NCBI RefSeq assembly: GCF_002994745.2
Contig: NC_037091.1
Location: forward strand, 33,854,612-33,918,611
Length of the DNA: 64,000 nucleotides
Source: Rosa chinensis
Lineage: Eukaryota; Streptophyta; Magnoliopsida; Rosales; Rosaceae
Reading direction: 5' to 3'
Made by a program: the position numbers and the translations under genes. Position 1 is the first letter of the stretch. Each line of letters starts with the position of its first letter. The notes under the pieces are model-generated. The model did not search any database. It worked only from the letters and a program-made list of their open reading frames with translations, and was not told the DNA's origin. Positions 56,032-64,000 of the stretch are shown here, piece by piece.

Positions 56032-56049
56032 TGGCGCCGTTGCCGGGGA
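56032..56049 (+). promoter_or_regulatory. Primer-binding site, tRNA-Asp type
   Basis: TGGCGCCGTTGCCGGGGA, 18 nt, five bases after the LTR. This is the complement of the 3' end of plant tRNA-Asp and the typical primer site of Athila-group Gypsy elements. Confidence 0.9.
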
Positions 56050-56173
56050 TTGAAAAATACTTATTTTTCACATTCACATTGTTTGGTTTATTTTTGTTTA
56101 TATTTTGATTTTTAGGATTTTACACATTCTTTTTGTATATATTACTAACTTCAATTTCTAGTTTTGTTTTTCA

Positions 56174-57346
56174 ATGTGGCATCAATCTTCTGAGGTGTGT
56201 TCCATATGCTCCATGGTTGGTCATTCAATGGAGACATGTCCAAGCATCCAATATCAAGGATACTATGATCAAAATACCATGCTTGGAGGATTTCATGACA
56301 ACCAAAGGCGTTGGAATAATTACTATTCTCCTCCATACAATCCGGCATGGGATAATCCTCCTTACTTTTCGTGGAATGGCGATCCAAACGTGCAACAAGG
56401 ATCTTTCAATGAGTTCGAAGCTTCTCCATATTCATACCATGACTATTGGCCACAAGGCCCACCTCTTCAAAACTCAGGTATGTCTAATAATGATGATGAG
56501 ATTATTAAGGAACTAAATGCTGCTACTCAAGCTTTGATTCAGGGACAACAAGCTTTGAATGCTTCTATTCAGCAAGCTCGTGAGGGTGATGATGCTTGGG
56601 CAGAAACTCGAAGGAGTTGGGAGGCCTTTATATCTCAGGAGCACCCTTCTAAACCGATGGCAACTTTAGGGGAGCTCCCGACATCTACGGCTTTGTGTCA
56701 ACCTCATGATGCAGTCCATGATTCAACATTTGATGAGGATGAAGTAATGGATTTGGAGGAGTCTTATAAAGAGCCACTCAACGTTGAGATTTTTGAGGAT
56801 CACTACATGACCGAGCTTGAAAAGTGGGAAATGGAAGATCCCTTTGATGATGAGGAATCCTATCATGAAGAAAGTAAGGATGAACTTCATGCAAATGTGC
56901 CCCAAGTGCCTGAAACAATCATGTTACCTAATGAAGATCCAAAAGGATATGAGGCCACAAGGGAGGATTGCTTAAAAGAGGAGTCCATCAAAGCTCCTAC
57001 ATTTGGACCTTTATTGCTAGCACATGGAAGACCATCTGATCCTACAACGCCTCATTCAACCTCTACACGTATTCTCCACATCCAACCAATGGATGAGTTT
57101 GTTGATCATGTGGAGATGGTCATAAGTGAACATCTCAAATCACATAAGGAGATTATTCTAGCCGTGATTGTTGAACCTAAGAAAAGAAGGAGACAATGGA
57201 AGAAGAGAAAGAAAAATAAAAGCATCAAATCCTATCTTTCCATTGTTCCCAAGTTACCTAAGTTGCTAGCAAGGGACCATGAAACATCTTTGAAGAGGCT
57301 TAAGCATCTGATCGAACCGCGGCCTAAACCTCCTGATTACTCTTGA
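56174..57346 (+). CDS. Gag-like protein of the LARD element
   Basis: 390-residue intact ORF beginning 125 bp after the primer site. Near the N-terminus is a CCHC zinc knuckle, CSICSMVGHSMETC (C9-x2-C12-x4-H17-x4-C22), in the style of Athila Gag proteins (which have C-x-C-x-GH-x-CP). Then a Tyr/Asn/Pro/Trp-rich stretch (about 30-95), a possible helical Gln/Ala segment (about 105-130), a long acidic region (about 185-260), and a strongly basic patch near 335-350 (KKRRRQWKKRKKNKSIKS). No capsid domain N-terminal to the knuckle is present, unlike a normal Gag. The uninterrupted frame in a young element suggests the protein may be useful to the element, perhaps for packaging with the help of an autonomous partner; this is inference. 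Confidence 0.75.
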   Translation: MWHQSSEVCSICSMVGHSMETCPSIQYQGYYDQNTMLGGFHDNQRRWNNYYSPPYNPAWDNPPYFSWNGDPNVQQGSFNEFEASPYSYHDYWPQGPPLQNSGMSNNDDEIIKELNAATQALIQGQQALNASIQQAREGDDAWAETRRSWEAFISQEHPSKPMATLGELPTSTALCQPHDAVHDSTFDEDEVMDLEESYKEPLNVEIFEDHYMTELEKWEMEDPFDDEESYHEESKDELHANVPQVPETIMLPNEDPKGYEATREDCLKEESIKAPTFGPLLLAHGRPSDPTTPHSTSTRILHIQPMDEFVDHVEMVISEHLKSHKEIILAVIVEPKKRRRQWKKRKKNKSIKSYLSIVPKLPKLLARDHETSLKRLKHLIEPRPKPPDYS

Positions 57347-60117
57347 TGAAGAGCTGCTATGTCAGGCTGAAGACTTTAAACCAAGCGCTTCTTGGGAGGC
57401 AACCCAAAAGATGTTTTCTTTATTTCTTTGTTTTCTATTTAGTTCCTTTTTATGTTTTTCGTTTGTGTGCAGGACATAGGGTTGTAGAGAAGTGTGAAAA
57501 GTGTCCCTTCTGTACAAACAGAGTGCTGACCATACAGTCAGTCTACTTTAGACGACTGCCATTTTTCGCTCAGATGGAACCAGAATATGTACCATACATG
57601 TATGGAAAGATCTTTGAGTGTAGTTTCTGTAGGTTTTTACAGAACTAGATTCGGAGTTCATATACGTTCCCAGTTCCAGTTTGAATGCAGGAAGGTCAGT
57701 CCAGGAAAACAGAAAACTGTGCAGTTGTGTCACAGAAAAGGAAAAACTGGGCATATTTCCGTGGTTGAAATGAGGAGTTCTTTAAATGGACTCACAGCTC
57801 TATATGTATACTACCTTCAGGCCGAAAATCTCGTCCATTGGACCAGTGACGCTCCCGGAATAAAGGTTTGAGTAGGTAACGGTCACTTTGCCAGGTTTTC
57901 TGTTCCAATTTCTGCTTTTTCTCTAACTTTATAGGGCTATAACTTTCAAACCGCTTGGAGTTAGAAGGTGTTCCACATATGCACAGAGAGCTCGCAATAT
58001 CGACTTTCACCTCCAAGTGGTATCATCGTCATCTGAAGCTGCATAGAAAAATTATGGGACCTGGAACATGGGCTGCCGACACAAACTTATGGGTTCCGAA
58101 GATGCAACAAGACTTCGCATGGAGCTTATGTTAGGAAGTCAAGACCTTATGGTCTTGAGGTTGGGGTTTTTTGTTGTCATCTCCAAAGGTCGTGAGCATG
58201 GGAGGTCTACAAGGGGGAGCTTTTCTATCAACCTTCTCACCTTTCTTCTTTTATTTTTTTTTTTTTGATTTCCTCTTTTTACGCTTCTATTATGCATTGT
58301 TTGATTAAATTTGCCATACATTGAGGGCAATGTATGATTCAAGTGTGGGGGAAGGGAATCCAATTTTGAGTCTTATTAAAAAACCAAAAAAAATTGAAAA
58401 ATTTCAAAAATCCAAAAAATAAATTTCGTTAGTTATTTTCTTTCTTTCGGAGTCTTTAGTTCTTATTTTCAGTTTTTGTTTTGTTTTTCGAGTCTTAGGT
58501 TGTCTTTCAACTGTCTAGGATGAACTTAATCTCTAAAATTATGGATAAAAGAGGATCACAATATTGAGATGATGTTAAAAGAATTCTTAGGTTAATTACG
58601 ATATATGTAAAGCATATGAATGTGTAGTAGATGTGGTTTTTGTTGACCTTGGTACAGAACTATGAGCATGTTGATGATGAGTTTTGATTCATAATAACCC
58701 TTGTGAGAATTTGAGCCATGTGCCCTTTCTTTGTGAGTGATTAATGAAAAAATGAATTATACTCTTATTTTCTTGGCGATGATTTTGTTGATCTCATTAT
58801 TCTTTCACTTTGATTGACTGCTTGCACAGATTAAGTTTGACGGACTCTAGAGATTACTAGAACTTGCTCTTGTACTGGTCGAAACTTTTATCAATACATG
58901 TCCCTGATTCTGGAAAGGATAAAGGCACCTAGGAAATTCCATCAAAGCCAAAAATAGCATGTGTCCATATTTGTGCCCGTCGTGGGACTCCCCTAGCTTG
59001 CCCTTTTGAGCCTATATTTAAACCTTTTTCTTTCATCACCCTCAAAATCCTAACCTTTAAACCTTAGTATAGTTATATCCCTACCCTTGTTCTAAGGATT
59101 TAGTGGAGCTAATTCGCGAGACAGATAAGATTTTGAAGGCACTACAAAGGAGATGATGAGAAAGAATAAGTGTGGGGGAAAGACTTGTCCATGATGAAGA
59201 AAAAAAAAATTGTATGCCAAAAAAAAAAAAAAAAAAGTGCAAATATTTATGGATTTTAGTCCCCCCAATTGTGGATAAGGAGTTTGTTTTGAAGTGAAGG
59301 CCTAAGTACGATGAATTTGGTCTTTGTCCTATTTCACAAGTGTTCAAAGGAATGTTAGAATGAAGCAAGGGTCCAACACAATGACATCCGGCCCTTAATA
59401 AAGACACACAAGAAGTTCAACGTTGCAAGATGCCTTGGTGACTAAAGGAAGACGTTTCAATGCTTCAATGAAAGCTCCGCTAGGTTTTTAGAATACTTTG
59501 TGATTTTTCCTTACCCCTTCGTTTCTTTAAACCCCTAAACCTTGGCCCCATTACAACCTTGAAGTAAGACCTCTTTGATCCTTAACATGGGCAGCCTTTG
59601 ATCTGTGGAGATTGGTTACAAGAGTTGAGCATATGGTTCGGTCCATCCGGCAAGTAGTTGGTATCCTTCATGAGATCGTAAAAAAAAATACATATAAATT
59701 TCGACATAGCCTTTCTTTCTTTATATATGTGAGCTTTTTGTTTGTCGAAAATATTATCATCTCTCACATATATTTGAGTGAAAAAGCTTTTAAGCATTAG
59801 CCTTGATCGGAGAGAAGAAAGAGTGGTGAATCCTGTGAGGTTTGAATCATACTTGTTGGATACATGCTAAGCTCCACCCATCACCATTGTCACATCCGTG
59901 TCTTACATGTTTATATGTGGAATATATGTTTTAATTAACTCTTGAATTACTTATGATTGATTCTTGGTTGCGTGCTAATCTTGATGCTATGAAAGTAAGA
60001 GATTTCTGAGACAACGATATTGAAGGCATAGTTTGTTTTGAGTCTTTTGAGTCTTTGTTTTATTTTCTTTGTTTTGATTTTGCTAAGGGACTAGCAAAAG
60101 CTAAGTGTGGGGGAATT
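57347..60117 (+). other. Non-coding interior of the LARD element
   Basis: No pol domains. Three polypurine-like copies of AAGTGTGGGGGAA occur at about 58339, 59169 and 60103; the last directly precedes the 3' LTR. A-rich runs at 59200-59236. Remaining frames are short and without known domains. Confidence 0.8.
60103..60117 (+). promoter_or_regulatory. Polypurine tract of the LARD element
   Basis: AAGTGTGGGGGAATT immediately before TGATAGGAGC. Confidence 0.8.
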
Positions 60118-62225
60118 TGATAGGAGCATAAAATGCGATAAATATAAAGTGCAATCCCTTACACTTTTCTTAGTTAATTCCTTTAAAAAGTCAGTTTTAA
60201 CTTTGTTTTCTTTTTAGGTAGTTCGTGGAGTGATTCAAGAGAAATAAGAGCTAAAAGGGAGCAACGAATCAATGAAACATGAAGTACTGATGCAGAGGAC
60301 CAATTTTTATTAACCATTTGGCCAGAAATTACAAGAGAAATCCACGGAAATCGTTGTGCAAAACAGTTGCTGCAAAGCAGAAAACTGCAGTTTCAGAATC
60401 AGCTTTCTGGGAACGGTTTTGAGGAGCAATTCTTGCACCCTTCCAGATGCACCTTTGAAGAAAGGGCCAGAGATCCTTGAATATATGATGTTATACTTCA
60501 ACTACAGCCAAAGAACAGGTCAAAATCATCAACGAGGCAGTAGGAAATCAAAGTCGAAGTATGCTTCCCGATAAGGCAGAAACTGTCAGCTTTTCACGAA
60601 GCTTTTTGGGAGATCTTTTCCGGCGATTTTATTGGAGTTCTTCCAGAAGGTTATTGATCATTCTAGATTATATGATGTCATAGAACACGTGGGAGTCAAG
60701 AACCATCCAGAAAATTGACCAGAAGAAGTCGTTCCTTGTCCAAGAAGGAAGCTTCAGAGTCAGAAATCGAATCCTAGTCAAAACAGGGCATTTTGGCCGA
60801 GATTCTTCTTTGGACGGATTTCCAGGGCATTTTTGGAAGGTTATTGCTGCTGAAAATATGAAGGAGAGTCCTAGAATGATCCTTCAAGATTTTGGGAAGA
60901 TTATTAAGGCTTGAAAATCATTTAATTATGCACCAAGTAGAGTAATCCTCAAGCAACTAGGAGAGGCTTTCAAAGCGGAATTGGAAAAGGAAACTTGGGC
61001 TGTGTATTCTATATATATAGAGGCTCTGAACACGTTGGAATTGACCATCCGACAGCGCCATCTTCTGCTCCCAAACCCTAGTACACAAAGTCTAAAATTC
61101 CCAAGTCTTCAAGAAGGAAAACCGAGCACATCACCATCCATCTCCATCAAGCTTCTGCCGTGACCCATCTTGAGGGATTGCCTGCATCTAAGGCTGCCTA
61201 AAATTGAATTCGTGGCTCTCATACTCTGCTCTTTACGGTTTTTATCATCTTGTAATCTGATACTCATGCTTTTATTTGTTGAATTTAAGACGATGTGTGG
61301 CTAGTTACCTTTTGTTAGGGGCGAGGTTTGAAGCCCCAATTATGTAGAACATATGTTTGTTTAAATTTAGTTTCTTGATCTTTGGTGTGGATTGATTGTT
61401 TATCTCTGATTGATTGAAAACTTTTACATGTGTTTGTTTTATGGTGGCCAACATAGGATTTATGCATGTAATTGGAGCTAGGTTTAGAAAATAATTCACC
61501 TAATCGTCTTGTTTTCTAATCCACAAGTATGCAAGGCTTTGAACAAAAGTTGATGTTTTAAACAACTAGAAGAGCATGCTAGGTAGGCGTTCCACACTAG
61601 ACTGCAACTCTATAATCAATCGTTTCCATGAGATCTTAATGCTTCAAATATGTTGACACTATATGTGTTGTTGATAGGATAGCGTTCTATACCTTGATTG
61701 CATGTTTTATAGGCTTAGCTATTGTGCGTTCACGTAGACTAAGTAATTAGGGAAACATTAATAAGGGACATGATCTGCTCCGACTTGTTTCTTGGTTGAT
61801 TTCTGTTCACACCTTAGTAATTGAAACTAGGTTAACTTAACATTGTTCGAAAGTAATTGGTGGTGGATTTCCAAGTCTCTAACATGTTCTCCATCTTGTT
61901 TTCTCAAAACCTAAAATAAAAATCATTTTTCTTTTATATTATCTTTTATTTTCGTAGGAACATAAAAACCCCAAATCTGTTTCAACTTAGGATTGCAACG
62001 CACCCTTCTATCCCCATCTTGTCCTGCCATCTTTTTCCCTCTTTGACGTTTTTCTTTTTCTTAGTTTTGTTATTTTTTTTGTGCTTTAGTTAGTTTTGTT
62101 TTGTTTTCTTTTGTGTGAATTATAAAGTTACCCTCAATCCCCGGCTTGAACGATCCCTGCTTACTCTATATTGCTAACGACTACATCTTGCAGGGTTAAG
62201 TTGAGCGCTTGTTTCTAGCGTATCA
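60118..62225 (+). repeat. 3' LTR of the LARD-like element
   Basis: 2108 bp, same termini and length as the 5' LTR. Confidence 0.96.
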
Positions 62226-62230
62226 AACTC

Positions 62231-63546
62231 TTTTGTAGGCTCATATGTGACTTTTTCGATCTTGTTATAGGGACTTGAGCTTTAGCAAGTTGACTAGTGA
62301 ATGAAAATCTTGTTGCTCTTGGTTACATGAAGTCTATTCAGTAAATAAAGGGAGCATAAGTTTATTTGTGTAAAAGAATTGTTGTTTATATATTTCTCAA
62401 TCAGCTATATTGCATGTTTGATTGACTATATGTTTTATGGGTGCAACTTTTAATCAACAATTTACAACTTTAATTTTGTTTTTTTTTTCTTCTATAAATT
62501 TCTATTCAGGTATTTATATTGTTGGATTTCAACTACTTTGCAAGTTAATAGTATGGTGTCTGAAGCTTGGTAAGTGTATTTTACTAGGAGAAGGGATTTG
62601 AAGATGTTGAATCAGTTGAAGGTAATGGTGGTTCAGAAGTTGGAGCTGCATGAGTCTGTTGGAGTGGTGAGTTTTCTTTCCTTGTAATTGGTATCTAATG
62701 TGTCTGATATTTTTCTGCTTATTTTATATTTTTATGATTGTGACCTTATAAAAATTTCCTTCCTTGTGATTGTTGTTTGATGTATCTGATATTGTTTTGT
62801 TTAAAATCAGTGTTCCTTGTGTCATATCTTCAACCAGAAATAAAGTTCTCGCAATTAGATCTAATCTTAGAGCTTCTGTTTTTTATATTCATGTCTATGT
62901 CCTACTATTTTTATCTCTTTCTAGTTTCTACTCACTAAAAGGATATACTTACATTAGGTATTCATATTATTGGGTTAGCAATACTCTATTATATATTCTC
63001 AATAAGAATACAATGTTTAGTCATTTGCCATCTTACTGCAATCCAATGTTTACTGACGTTGGTTGGTAATTTATTGAACTGTCATAAGATTTCACTCCTG
63101 GGGGAGAAATAAATAGGATTTGATGAAAACATTCTATCAGGAGGGACTGTAACACTGTCGTACACCATACAGGAATTTTGGTATCCATTTGAATGATTGA
63201 AGTGTCTTTCACCTAAACTATGTAACTTTTATCAGCATCTTAAGTAATCCTATGTATACTTTAAACTTTAAAGGCTTCAATTTACACAGCTTCTAGTTTT
63301 CAAAGAATCTAGTCTTACTAGCTTTGATGTCTAATTTCCATAGCATGGGTTTTCTTGTCTTAGGCTGAAGATTTTGTGGAATGGATGCTGACTGGGATTT
63401 GACTCGTAATTGGGGTTTGGAAGCTTTTTCTGCAATCTGTATTTTGACAATAAGTAGCAGGGAGCTCGGTAATTGGTGTTTCTGCAAATGAACCGTTCAA
63501 ATGCTGCCATCTCAATCGTTGAAGGCACTACAAGAGAAAATGTCAT
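62231..63546. repeat. Inverted repeat, right arm, outer piece
   Basis: Reverse complement of 48903 to about 50219. Outer end is CACTACAAGAGAAAATG (63526 onward). Includes the same exon-like piece as the left arm (about 62587-62653, EKGFEDVESVEGNGGSEVGAA then stop). Confidence 0.93.
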
Positions 63547-64000
63547 CGGCGACAACCCAAAGTTGTCGTAAAAAGTCAAAATTTCTCGCTGAATTGAAAA
63601 TGCGACGACTTTGGGTTGTTGCAACCAGTTGTCGCCTTATTTGTTTTACTGATTGTCAAAAGCGACGAAATTACACGGTTGTCACTTTTCCAATATGCGA
63701 CGCAATTGGTTCCTCGCATATCACAAATTGTGACACTCACAAATGTGTTACCAAAAACTATATGCGATACTTTATATTTGTGACTATTTTTAATATACGA
63801 GGCTTTGAGGGAATTTTGCCTCACCCAGATTCACCTTGAGAGGTTTCATCTCATCCAGATTCGCCTTGAGTGAATTTCACCTCACTCAAATCAGCCTTAA
63901 GGGAATTTTGCCTCACCCAGATTCACCTTGAGAGGTTTCATCTCATCCAGATTTGCCTTGAGTTAATTTCACCTCACTCAAATCCGCCTTGGGGGAATTT
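63526..64000 (+). mobile_element. Left end of a CACTA-type transposon (continues past window)
   Basis: Terminus CACTACAAGAGAAAATG followed by subterminal GCGAC / GTCGC motifs in both orientations (63547-63725), typical of CACTA ends. Continues into a tandem array and off the window. Confidence 0.75.
63809..64000. repeat. 92-bp tandem repeat with ~31-bp subunits
   Basis: GGGAATTTTGCCTCACCC starts at 63809 and 63901, and again at 63993 where the window ends (92-bp period). Each unit holds three related ~31-bp parts built on '(T/C)T(C/G)ACC(C/T)AGATTCGCCTTGAG'-like sequence: CCTCACCCAGATTCACCTTG, TCTCATCCAGATTCGCCTTG and CCTCACTCAAATCAGCCTTA. Confidence 0.92.

Larger units (their letters stand above)
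53919..62225 (+). mobile_element. Non-autonomous LTR retrotransposon (LARD-like), 8307 bp
   Basis: LTRs of exactly 2108 bp each (53919-56026 and 60118-62225), TGATAGGAGC...TAGCGTATCA; 5-bp target duplication AACTC at 53914-53918 and 62226-62230; empty site present in the left inverted-repeat arm. The primer site is of tRNA-Asp type. The 4.1-kb interior encodes only a gag-like protein; protease, RT, RNase H and integrase are absent. By eye the two LTRs differ at about 11 positions (~0.5%). Confidence 0.96.

Noticed and set aside
56174..57346. Host gene interpretation of the 390-residue ORF
   Set aside because: It lies 125 bp after a primer-binding site between two identical LTRs and has a Gag-type CCHC knuckle.
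48903..63546. A single giant DNA transposon with 1.6-kb terminal inverted repeats
   Set aside because: The outer CACTA termini point the wrong way for an element enclosing the region, and the flanks show no shared target duplication; Copia halves adjoining each arm point to rearrangement instead.
63809..64000. CRISPR-like array
   Set aside because: Regular repeats but no unique spacers; it is a higher-order tandem repeat in a plant transposon.

Overview
This is a stretch of plant nuclear genome, almost certainly from a dicot. It has GT-AG introns, plant LTR retrotransposons with tRNA-type primer sites, CACTA/hAT/Mutator/Tourist DNA transposons, LINEs, and an intronless GLUTAMINE DUMPER gene, which is a plant-only family. 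The composition (AT-rich background with GC-rich islands) and element types would fit a Rosaceae-like genome, but that is only a guess. There are no prokaryotic features and no rRNA or tRNA genes that I could see.

Layout. 1-6955: decayed sense-strand Ty1/Copia element (5' LTR off the left edge) whose leader carries a Mutator-type MITE. 6956-11875: unique-looking DNA with an eight-exon minus-strand spliced unit of unknown function, ending at a CACTA terminus. 11929-13661: a dispersed repeat, an 864-bp Mutator-type element and a Tourist MITE. 14006-15151: internally deleted LINE, into whose target-site duplication an 11.65-kb Ty3/Gypsy element (15159-26811, minus strand, Tat-like, with an antisense extra gene and a 61/122-bp satellite-like array) has inserted. 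27044-27475: the one convincing intact host gene, a GLUTAMINE DUMPER protein. 27939-31830: repeats, a truncated LINE, minisatellites, a palindromic MITE and a second LINE-like copy. 32410-36220: two related Pack-MULEs, one carrying an exon of a 3-hydroxyisobutyryl-CoA hydrolase (CHY1-like) gene. 36550-40793: a LINE-like retroposon with a 15-bp target duplication, split by a 3.2-kb hAT element with a dead transposase. 42274-42599: CACTA-like remnant.

42678-63546 is the most intricate part. The 3' half of a Copia element (minus strand) and the 5' half of a Copia element of the same family (plus strand) lie in opposite orientation. Each abuts one arm of a ~1.6-kb inverted repeat whose outer ends are CACTA-type termini. 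The left half is interrupted by a 4.4-kb CACTA element carrying exons of kinesin-13 and RAE1. The left arm runs on into eIF3f exons. The right arm is split by a young 8.3-kb non-autonomous LTR element (identical-length 2108-bp LTRs, gag-like ORF only). The window ends inside another CACTA-type element with a 92-bp higher-order tandem repeat.

The genes do not form a pathway: the window is a nest of transposons around one or two host transcription units. The insertion order can be read from target duplications and interrupted frames. Most broken frames in the older elements are nonsense changes of the C-to-T type, consistent with long-term cytosine methylation.
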